NCBI GenBank assembly: GCA_001603055.1
Contig: LVAZ01000236.1
Location: 314 to 6,292, forward strand
Length of the DNA: 5,979 nucleotides
Source of the DNA: Victivallales bacterium Lenti_02
Lineage (GTDB): Bacteria; Verrucomicrobiota; Lentisphaeria; Oligosphaerales; Lenti-02
Direction of reading: 5' to 3'
Below the pieces are notes generated by a model, which had not been told where the DNA came from, did no database searches, and was given only the letters and a program-made list of their open reading frames with translations. A program made the position numbers and the translations under genes. This document shows positions 1 to 5,335 of the stretch, piece by piece. Within the stretch, counting starts at the first letter, position 1. Each line of letters begins with the position of its first letter.

Positions 1-7
1 AAGTATT

Positions 8-37
8 CCCCTTCCTCCCCCTTCCTCCCCCTTCGTG
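8..37. repeat. C-rich 10-base tandem repeat
   Basis: The 10-mer CCCCTTCCTC occurs perfectly twice (8-17 and 18-27), followed by a degenerate third copy (28-37) that merges into the CTTCGTG repeat downstream. The tract is strongly strand-biased (C/T only on the plus strand through position 34). It is too short and non-coding to be part of a gene; no reading frame through it looks like protein. It may continue leftward beyond the window edge. Confidence 0.7.
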
Positions 38-60
38 TCCTTCGTGACTTCGTGGTGAAA
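31..60. repeat. CTTCGTG short interspersed repeat
   Basis: The 7-mer CTTCGTG appears three times at 31-37, 40-46 and 48-54, spaced 9 and 8 bases apart, and the block ends in GTGAAA. From memory, near-identical blocks (CTTCGTG copies ending in GTGGTGAAA) are scattered between genes in many environmental bacterial genomes; I have not checked this here. It lies upstream of the operon promoter and has no coding potential. Function is unknown. Confidence 0.65.
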
Positions 61-114
61 TCCGACTTTCGGGAACGTTGTCCTGCCGGGCGCGTCTGTT
101 TCCTGACGACGTTC

Positions 115-142
115 TTGAACCAGCCAAGCGCGAATCTATACT
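115..142 (+). promoter_or_regulatory. Candidate sigma70-type promoter of the operon
   Basis: A TTGAAC box (115-120, 4 of 6 matches to TTGACA) is followed after 16 bases by TATACT (137-142, 5 of 6 matches to TATAAT). This AT-rich patch stands out in a very GC-rich region. Transcription would start near position 149, giving a leader of about 30 bases before the ATG at 180. It lies downstream of the competing TTG start at 78, which argues against that start. No operator palindrome is evident around it. Confidence 0.55.
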
Positions 143-169
143 TGCTGCACCAGACCACGATCCTTTCCC

Positions 170-175
170 AAGAGG
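170..175 (+). promoter_or_regulatory. Ribosome binding site for the ferredoxin-like gene
   Basis: AAGAGG lies four bases before the ATG at 180. It decides the start of the first operon gene in favour of 180 over the in-frame TTG at 78. Confidence 0.6.
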
Positions 176-179
176 CACC

Positions 180-860
180 ATGGCTTTGCTCGTCTGTTCC
201 TGTTCCCACCGCGACATCGTCCCGGCCAGCGCCCTGGCGGGCGTGAAGGTGGACGCCTGCACCGTGGTCGTGCGGGACCTCTGCGCCCTGGTCCAGGAAG
301 GCGGCGCGGGGCTGGCGGAATTCGCCCGGGCGGGGGGCCGGGTGGCGGCCTGCCATCCGCGCGCCGTGCGGGCGCTGTTCGCCGCCGTCGGGGTGGATTT
401 CCCCGAGGACCGGGTCATCGACCTGCGGGCCGGGGCCGCGTTGCCGGACAACGGCGGGGACACCGTCCCCTGCCCTGCCCTCGGCACCGCGCCCGACGAG
501 GATGCCTGGTTCCCGGCCATCGACCGGGAACGCTGCACCGACTGCGGACGCTGCGCGGATTTCTGCCTCTTCGGCGTCTACCGGAAAACGGAACAGGGCC
601 GGATCGAGGTGGCCCGGCCCGCCAAGTGCAAGCTCGATTGCCCGGCCTGCGCCCGTATCTGCCCGGAAAACGCCATCGTCTTCGCCAAAAGTCCCGACGA
701 GGCGATCAACGGGGCGCGGCTCTCGCCGGAGGAACTGGCCAACGCCCGCATCCGCCTGAGTCCCGAGGAATTGGCCGGGGGCAATCTCCACGCCAAGCTG
801 GCCGCCCGCAGTGGTCGCCGCCGCCTGCTGAAACCGGATGCTCTGGGGGAGGATTCGTGA
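180..860 (+). CDS. Two-cluster [4Fe-4S] ferredoxin-like protein
   Basis: Predicted cytosolic electron carrier of 226 aa. Residues 119-129 hold a C-x2-C-x2-C-x3-C motif (C119, C122, C125, C129), and residues 150-161 hold C-x3-C-x2-C-x3-C followed by Pro (C150, C154, C157, C161), as in 2x[4Fe-4S] ferredoxins; the second motif has one extra residue in its first loop. Residues 1-100 form a separate domain with C6-S-C8, C27, C35 and an A-C58-H-P-R stretch. By eye this resembles the N-terminal CxC and AC-x-PR parts of HdrA-like proteins, but it is too divergent to call. The tail carries a 12-residue duplication with RLSPEELA at 179-186 and 191-198. The ATG at 180 is chosen because of the AAGAGG site and the promoter just upstream. 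The stop overlaps the GTG of the radical SAM gene by 4 bases, so it probably serves that enzyme as electron donor or partner (inference). Confidence 0.88.
   Translation: MALLVCSCSHRDIVPASALAGVKVDACTVVVRDLCALVQEGGAGLAEFARAGGRVAACHPRAVRALFAAVGVDFPEDRVIDLRAGAALPDNGGDTVPCPALGTAPDEDAWFPAIDRERCTDCGRCADFCLFGVYRKTEQGRIEVARPAKCKLDCPACARICPENAIVFAKSPDEAINGARLSPEELANARIRLSPEELAGGNLHAKLAARSGRRRLLKPDALGEDS
845..852 (+). promoter_or_regulatory. Strong ribosome binding site for the radical SAM gene
   Basis: GGGGGAGG lies within the last codons of the ferredoxin-like gene, four bases before GTG 857. It is what identifies the non-ATG start of the radical SAM gene. Confidence 0.75.
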
Positions 861-2047
861 AACTCTCCACCCTCGTCCATCTGGCCCGCCGTCCCGCCCC
901 CCGCCTGCTCGCCAAGTTCGTCTGGAACTTCGGCTGGCACGGCATGCGGGCGATGAGCGCCTTCGACCGCCGCCTGAAAAGGGGCGAATGCTTCCCCCCC
1001 TTCCTTTTTCTTTCGATCACCAACCGCTGCAATCTCGCCTGCCAGGGCTGCTGGGTGTCGGCCGACAAGCATCCCGCCGATCTGAGCGTGGACACCCTGA
1101 ACCGGGTGATCGACGAGTGCCGCCCCCTCGGGGCGCGCTTCTTCGGCATTCTCGGCGGCGAACCCCTCCTGCACCACGGCTTGATGGAGGTTCTCGCCGC
1201 GCACCGGGACTGCTATTTCCAGGTGTTCAGCAACGGGCATCTGCTCGATGCGGAAGTGGCCCGCGAGTTCCGCCGCCTGGGCAACGTCACCCCGCTCATC
1301 AGCATCGAGGGCAGCGAAACGGTCTCGGACGAACGGCGCGGGGGGCACCGGGTGTACGCGAAATCCCTCGAAGCCCTCGAACACTGCCGCCGGGAACGGC
1401 TCATCACCGGCGTGGCCACCAGCCTCTGCCAGACCAATCTGGACGATCTGCTGAGCGAATCCTTCCTCCGTCAGGTGGACGAACTGGGCGCGATGTACAT
1501 GTGGTACTACATCTACCGTCCCGTCGGTCCCCGCCCCGCCCCCGAGCTGGCCCTCTCTCCCGAGCAGGTGCGCCGGGTGCGCCAGTTCATCGTGGACCAG
1601 CGCCCCAAAGCCCCGCTCGCCATCGTCGACGCCTACTGGGACCACGAGGGGCAGGGACTCTGCCCCGCCGCCACCGGCATCAGCCACCACATCAACCCCT
1701 TCGGCGACGTGGAACCCTGCCCCATCATCCAGTTCGCCCGCGACAATGTGGGCGACGGCCCCCTGCGCGAAACCATCGCCGACTCCACCTTCCTGCGCGA
1801 GTTCCGCGAGTTGGCGGCGGCGACCACGCGCGGCTGCATCGTCCTCGAACGCCCCGACCTGCTCCGCGAGTTCCTCGAACGCCACGGGGCGCGTGACTGC
1901 ACCGGGCGCGACACGGGATTCGCCGAACTCGCCGCCATGTGCCCGCGCAACAGCCACGCCACCCTCGATCCCCCCATTCCCGACACGGACTGGATGTACC
2001 GCTTCGCCAAGAAACACTGGTTCTTCGGATTCGGAGCCTATGGCTGA
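857..2047 (+). CDS. Radical SAM enzyme with Cys-rich C-terminal extension
   Basis: Predicted 396-aa radical S-adenosylmethionine enzyme. The cluster motif C-x3-C-x2-C is at C58, C62, C65 (CNLACQGC) after a beta strand ending in T-N-R. The SAM-contacting GGEP is at 100-103, with a TIM-barrel-length domain to about residue 250. The C-terminal part has five further cysteines (C269, C288, C327, C348, C362), with a P-F-G-D-V-x-P-C pattern around C288. This looks like a SPASM/twitch-type auxiliary-cluster domain, but it does not show the canonical seven-Cys SPASM spacing. The first 45 residues are basic and aromatic and could form an amphipathic helix near a membrane. GTG 857 is chosen because GGGGGAGG lies 4 bases upstream; the longer frame from GTG 626 would overlap gene 1 deeply and is Pro/Arg-rich nonsense. 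The gene overlaps both neighbours. Substrate unknown; the operon suggests a prenyl or isoprenoid-linked substrate (inference). Hopanoid enzyme HpnH is a possible relative in context but is not supported by the motifs. Confidence 0.93.
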   Translation: MKLSTLVHLARRPAPRLLAKFVWNFGWHGMRAMSAFDRRLKRGECFPPFLFLSITNRCNLACQGCWVSADKHPADLSVDTLNRVIDECRPLGARFFGILGGEPLLHHGLMEVLAAHRDCYFQVFSNGHLLDAEVAREFRRLGNVTPLISIEGSETVSDERRGGHRVYAKSLEALEHCRRERLITGVATSLCQTNLDDLLSESFLRQVDELGAMYMWYYIYRPVGPRPAPELALSPEQVRRVRQFIVDQRPKAPLAIVDAYWDHEGQGLCPAATGISHHINPFGDVEPCPIIQFARDNVGDGPLRETIADSTFLREFRELAAATTRGCIVLERPDLLREFLERHGARDCTGRDTGFAELAAMCPRNSHATLDPPIPDTDWMYRFAKKHWFFGFGAYG

Positions 2048-3689
2048 AACCCCCACCAAACCGAATCCGGACGTGCAATCGGGCGTGCCCGTGGACAGTG
2101 CCCGTCGCCAAGCCCTGCGCCTGGCCGCGCAAGCCTACGTGCGCGAACACGGGCTGGTGCCGCCCCTTTCCCTCGACGAACTGCACGAACACGCCCGCCA
2201 ATTCGCCGCCGCCGAACAGGCCGACGACACCCTCGATTTCGTCACCGTCCTCCTGAGCAACGCCGCCTGGCACGACACCGTGGCCGGGCTGCCCTACGAC
2301 CGCCGCCTCCTGCTCCTGCCCCAGTGTCTCCGCTCCAGCAAAACCTGCCGGGCCGAACACGACGCCTTCGGCCTGCTCTGCGACGAATGCGGCAGTTGCG
2401 CCCTCGGCCCTGTCCAGCACGAAGCCGAAAGCCTCGGCTACGTCGTCCTCATCGCCGAGGGCACCACCGTCGTCACCCGCCTGCTCGAACAGGGCAAGGT
2501 GGACGCCGTCATCGGCGTCAGTTGCCTCGACGGCCTCGAACGCTCCTTCCCCCATATGGCCGCCGAGGCCATTCCCGGCATCGCCGTCCCCCTGCTCCGC
2601 GATGGTTGCAAAGACACCGAGGTGGACCTCGAATGGGTGCTCGACACCATCCGCCTCCGCGCCCGCAACGGCTGGGCCGACCGGGTGGACGTGGACGCGG
2701 TCCGCCACGAGGTGGACACCTGGTTCGCGGCCGAGGCCCTGCGCGGCGTCATCGCTCCCGACGGCACCGAAAGCGAGGAACTGGCCGTGGAATGGCTGGC
2801 CCAGTCGGGTAAACGCTGGCGTCCCTTCCTCACCGTCGCCGCCTGCCAGGCCCTGCTGGAACGGAGTCTGGCCGACCTGCCCGCCGCCCTCCGCCAAGTC
2901 GCCATCGCGGTCGAGTGTTTCCACAAGGCCTCGCTCATCCACGACGACATCGAGGACGACGACGACCTCCGTTACGGCACCCCCACCCTGCACCGCCGCG
3001 TGGGTGTGCCGGTGGCCTTGAACGTGGGGGACCTGCTCCTTGGCGAAGGCTACCGCCTGCTGGCCGAAACCGACCTGCCCGCCGAACCGCGCGCCGAGAT
3101 GCTCCGAATCGCCGCCCACGGGCACCGCACCCTGTCCCTCGGCCAGGGCGACGAACTCTGCTGGACCCGCCAGCCCCGCCTGCTCGATCTCGCCCGCACC
3201 CTGAGCATCTGCGAACGCAAGACCGCCCCCGCCTTCGAGGTGGCCCTCCGTCTGGGCGTGCTGCTCGCCGACGCGGCCCCCGACACCCATCGCGTCCTCA
3301 CCACCTTCAGCCGCAACCTCGGCATCGCCTATCAAATCCGCGACGATCTCGCCGACTTCGCCAGCGAGGACGCCTCCGATCTGCTGGCCGGGCGCCCTTC
3401 GGTCCTCTTCGCCCTCGCCACCGAACACGGCTCCCGAAACTTGCGCGACGCCCTGGCCCAAAGCCTGGGCAGCAAACAGCGCCTCGAATCGCTGGCCGCG
3501 CTCGAAGCCCTCGCCGCCGAAGGCATCGCCAGCCACGCCGAAACCCTGCTCGACCACTACCGCAACGAGGCCGTCCGCTCGCTGGTCCCCCTGCGCAACT
3601 CCCAGCTCAAGGGGCTGCTCCGTCGGCTGGTCGGCCGCATCCTCGGCCGCAGCCGCGACAAGCGGACCGGCCCCACGGCCAACCGATGA
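2040..3689 (+). CDS. DUF116-polyprenyl diphosphate synthase fusion
   Basis: Two-domain protein of 549 aa. Residues ~85-200 match DUF116: LLLPQC at C96, then C103, C114-x2-C117-x2-C120, an A-E-G-T-T-V-V-x-R-L-L stretch (139-149), V-S-C162 and D-G-C190. These cysteines may hold an Fe-S cluster or metal (inference; DUF116 has no firm function). Residues ~245-500 are a trans-isoprenyl diphosphate synthase, which condenses IPP with allylic diphosphates. It has GKR (257-259), the first Asp motif DDIED (302-306) followed by G-T-P-T-L-H, an E-R-K-T-A segment, and the second motif YQIRDDLAD ending at D435, D436 and D439. The four-residue DDxxD spacing and the small residues A297 and S298 at -5 and -4 argue for a product of C20 or longer rather than FPP (inference). 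ATG 2040 overlaps gene 2 by 8 bases, with GGAG three bases upstream (a rather short gap). The fusion is the most unusual protein of the window. Confidence 0.93.
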   Translation: MAETPTKPNPDVQSGVPVDSARRQALRLAAQAYVREHGLVPPLSLDELHEHARQFAAAEQADDTLDFVTVLLSNAAWHDTVAGLPYDRRLLLLPQCLRSSKTCRAEHDAFGLLCDECGSCALGPVQHEAESLGYVVLIAEGTTVVTRLLEQGKVDAVIGVSCLDGLERSFPHMAAEAIPGIAVPLLRDGCKDTEVDLEWVLDTIRLRARNGWADRVDVDAVRHEVDTWFAAEALRGVIAPDGTESEELAVEWLAQSGKRWRPFLTVAACQALLERSLADLPAALRQVAIAVECFHKASLIHDDIEDDDDLRYGTPTLHRRVGVPVALNVGDLLLGEGYRLLAETDLPAEPRAEMLRIAAHGHRTLSLGQGDELCWTRQPRLLDLARTLSICERKTAPAFEVALRLGVLLADAAPDTHRVLTTFSRNLGIAYQIRDDLADFASEDASDLLAGRPSVLFALATEHGSRNLRDALAQSLGSKQRLESLAALEALAAEGIASHAETLLDHYRNEAVRSLVPLRNSQLKGLLRRLVGRILGRSRDKRTGPTANR

Positions 3690-4570
3690 GCCCGCTGTTT
3701 TCCATCCGTTCCCCCTTCGACCGGATGATCCGGCTGGCCCGCAACGGAGCCGGGCTGCTCGATACCACCGCCCGGCGGGACATTGCCGCCTTCCTCCTTT
3801 CCCGGCAGCAGGCGGACGGCGGTTTCCGGGGCGCGGGAACCAGAAGCGATCTCTACTACACCCTTTTCGCCCTGGCCGGACTACAGGCCCTGGACACCGC
3901 CCCCGCCAATCCCGCGCCGTGGCTGGATTCCTTCGGCGACGGCAAGGGCCTGGACCTCGTCCATCTCGGGGCCCTCGCCGTCTGCCGCAGCCTGATTCCC
4001 GGCAAACCCTCTCCCGAATGGCGGCAGGCGCTCTGCACCCGGCTCGAAGCCTTCCGCCAACCCGACGGAGGGTTCTCCGACGAGGCCGATTGCCGACACG
4101 GCACCCCCTACGGGGCCTATCTGGCCATGCTCGCCGCCGGGGCTCTGGGGCAGCGGCTTCCCCGCCGGGGCCAAGCCCTCGCCGCCGCCCGGCTCTGCCA
4201 AACCCAGGACGGCGGCTTTGCCGGACGCCCCGAAGCCGCAACCGGCACGGTCCCCGCCACCGTCGCGATGCTGATTCTCAACGCCCTCGACTGGCGACGC
4301 CCCAACCGGCAGGCCCTCGCCTGGTTCGAGCGTTGCCGCCGGGGCCAAGTCTTCGCCGCCGCCCCCGACGCGCCCTTTCCCGACCTGCTTTCCACCGCCA
4401 CCGTCCTCGCCGCCAACCGGCTGCTCCATCTCCGCCTGCCGGTGGACAAGAAAGCCACCGCCGCATTCGTCGAGTCCTGCTGGGACGCATCCGGCGGTTT
4501 CGGAGCCATCCCCGCCGCCCCGCCCGACAGCGAATACACCTTCTACGCCCTCCTCGCCCTCGCCCGATAA
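3686..4570 (+). CDS. Prenyltransferase/squalene-oxidase repeat protein
   Basis: A 294-aa alpha/alpha-toroid protein of the class containing protein prenyltransferase beta subunits and squalene cyclases. Repeat hallmarks are Q-x-x-DGGF at D44, R-Q-P-DGGF at D127, Q-T-Q-DGGF at D175 and a weaker D-x-S-GGF at D267; the 48-residue spacing between the second and third is typical. A D-x-Y-Y-T helix start follows the first repeat and D-S-E-Y-T-F-Y (281-287) ends the protein. No DxDD acid motif of squalene-hopene cyclases is present, and the length is about half theirs. Where protein prenyltransferases have the zinc-binding His in an H-T-x-Y segment, this protein appears to have Tyr284, and no matching D-x-C is evident. 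It probably binds a prenyl substrate made by the preceding gene but need not be a protein prenyltransferase (inference). ATG 3686 overlaps the upstream stop in an ATGA; no strong ribosome site is seen, so translation is probably coupled. Confidence 0.87.
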   Translation: MSPLFSIRSPFDRMIRLARNGAGLLDTTARRDIAAFLLSRQQADGGFRGAGTRSDLYYTLFALAGLQALDTAPANPAPWLDSFGDGKGLDLVHLGALAVCRSLIPGKPSPEWRQALCTRLEAFRQPDGGFSDEADCRHGTPYGAYLAMLAAGALGQRLPRRGQALAAARLCQTQDGGFAGRPEAATGTVPATVAMLILNALDWRRPNRQALAWFERCRRGQVFAAAPDAPFPDLLSTATVLAANRLLHLRLPVDKKATAAFVESCWDASGGFGAIPAAPPDSEYTFYALLALAR

Positions 4571-4592
4571 TGGAAAAACATCCTCTGTCTTC

Positions 4593-4623
4593 ACTCAGTC
4601 CACTGAGTCCACTCCGTCCACTC
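4593..4623. repeat. 9-base tandem repeat with hairpin between convergent genes
   Basis: Three copies of a 9-mer of form T-N-N-GTCCAC lie at 4595-4603, 4604-4612 and 4613-4621. The first junction forms the inverted repeat ACTCAG-TCCA-CTGAGT (4593-4608), a 6-bp stem with a 4-base loop. It sits between the operon end and the convergent Nudix gene, where a terminator is expected. No T tract follows on the plus strand; on the minus strand five T's (4574-4578) come only 14 bases after the stem. It is therefore not a clear intrinsic terminator. From memory, similar GTCCAC repeats are common between genes in PVC-type bacteria (unverified). Confidence 0.6.
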
Positions 4624-4649
4624 TCCCACCCGCCGCCGGCCGGTGAGAC

Positions 4650-5153
4650 TCACAGCAGCCCCTCGGCCAGCAACCGCCCGATCTGGTATTCGAGATTGGT
4701 GGTGAAAACCCCGGTTCCCAGAGCCTGTTGCAGCTCCGCCAGGGTCCAGAAGCGCAATTCGTCGATCTCCTCCTCCTGAGGCTGGAAGGGGCCATCGTGG
4801 ACCAGCCGGAAGGTGCCCACGTTCTCGGACTCGATGGCGTTGCGGATTTCACTGCGGAACAGCCACTCGATGGGGGAATCCGGGGAAAGCCCCAGCTCTT
4901 CGGCCAATTCGCGCCGTGCGCCCTGCTCGTAGGTCTCGCCGGGGGCGAGATGCCCCCCGACGGCGGTGTCCCACTTGCCCGGCTGGATGTCCTTGTACGC
5001 CGACCGTTTCTGCAACAGCAGCCGCCCGTCGCGGGAAACCACCACCACCTGGGCCGTGCGGTGGACCAGCGCCGGGTTGCCGTGGCAGTCGGCGCGCCGC
5101 GCCCGCCCGATCACCCGATCCTGCGCATCGACAATCTCGAACCATTCTTCCAT
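4650..5153 (-). CDS. Nudix hydrolase, YfcD/IDI-like
   Basis: A 167-aa Nudix protein, the usual length for the family. The Nudix box is complete at residues 67-89: G67-x5-E73-x7-R81-E-L-x-E85-E86-L-G-L, which binds the divalent metal and hydrolyses nucleoside-diphosphate-type or other X-linked diphosphates. The N-terminus (E-x-V-D-x-x-x-R-V-I-G, then L-V-H-R-T) and P-G-x-W-D-x-x-V-G-G-H (58-68) are typical of the YfcD/isopentenyl-diphosphate-isomerase-like branch. The catalytic Cys of genuine type-1 IDI (in V-C-G-H-P) appears to be Gly66 here, so isomerase activity is doubtful. The start is taken as the ATG at 5153 because the protein fold begins there and GGAG (complement of 5164-5167) lies 10 bases upstream; the TTG at 5225 adds a non-conserved stretch. 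It converges on the prenyl operon and is divergent from the dehydrogenase gene. Substrate unknown. Confidence 0.9.
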   Translation of the reverse strand: MEEWFEIVDAQDRVIGRARRADCHGNPALVHRTAQVVVVSRDGRLLLQKRSAYKDIQPGKWDTAVGGHLAPGETYEQGARRELAEELGLSPDSPIEWLFRSEIRNAIESENVGTFRLVHDGPFQPQEEEIDELRFWTLAELQQALGTGVFTTNLEYQIGRLLAEGLL

Positions 5154-5279
5154 AGAAAACCAACTCCGGGGCTGGGGAGGGAAAACTGCCAAACCATAGC
5201 CCCGCTTTGCCCGCTTGCAGGCCAAAATCGGCGAAACACCTGCTTGCGCCCCGCCCCGCCGGTACTATCGTGCCCCAGT

Positions 5280-5320
5280 TTCGCATTCTGGCGAACCGCA
5301 ACCAAACGACCGGAAGGTCG
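5280..5320 (+). promoter_or_regulatory. Two small hairpins in the leader of the dehydrogenase gene
   Basis: TTCGC (5280-5284) pairs with GCGAA (5291-5295) around a 6-base loop. CGACC (5307-5311) pairs with GGTCG (5316-5320) around GGAA, a GNRA-class tetraloop. The second hairpin ends exactly where the AGGAG ribosome site (5321-5325) begins. If transcribed, they could affect mRNA stability or ribosome access; they could also be chance in GC-rich DNA. A TACTAT sequence at 5263-5268 could be a -10 element, but no -35 box sits at the right distance. Confidence 0.35.
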
Positions 5321-5335
5321 AGGAGCAATGCAGCC

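Noticed and set aside
78..179. Upstream TTG start for the ferredoxin-like gene
   Set aside because: The extra 34 residues look unlike protein, the start lies upstream of the likely promoter, and ATG 180 has an RBS.
626..856. Longer radical SAM protein starting at GTG 626
   Set aside because: It would overlap gene 1 by more than 230 bases with a Pro/Arg-rich sequence; GTG 857 has a strong RBS and a 4-base stop overlap.
857..2047. HpnH (hopanoid adenosyl transferase)
   Set aside because: The cluster-motif context and the Cys-rich C-terminal region do not match what I remember of HpnH, and no other hopanoid gene is present.
578..2059. A long open frame on the minus strand (493 codons)
   Set aside because: It is antisense to the ferredoxin-like and radical SAM genes, both with clear motifs. 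Its translation is low-complexity Gly/Ala/Glu, as expected from the reverse of a GC-rich gene.
1725..4241. An 838-codon open frame on the minus strand
   Set aside because: Antisense to three motif-bearing genes; no recognisable domain, and Gly/Ala/Arg-biased. It is a GC-content shadow.
3686..4570. Squalene-hopene cyclase
   Set aside because: No DxDD motif and less than half the usual length, although the repeats share the fold.
4571..4649. Intrinsic terminator for the operon
   Set aside because: A 6-bp hairpin exists, but no T tract follows on the plus strand and the T run on the minus strand is too far from the stem.
5154..5225. Extended Nudix start at TTG 5225
   Set aside because: The added residues are not family-like, while ATG 5153 starts at the conserved fold and has GGAG 10 bases upstream.
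5215..5268. Sigma70 promoter for the dehydrogenase gene
   Set aside because: TACTAT at 5263 is -10-like, but the nearest TTG-containing -35 candidate leaves only a 13-base spacer.
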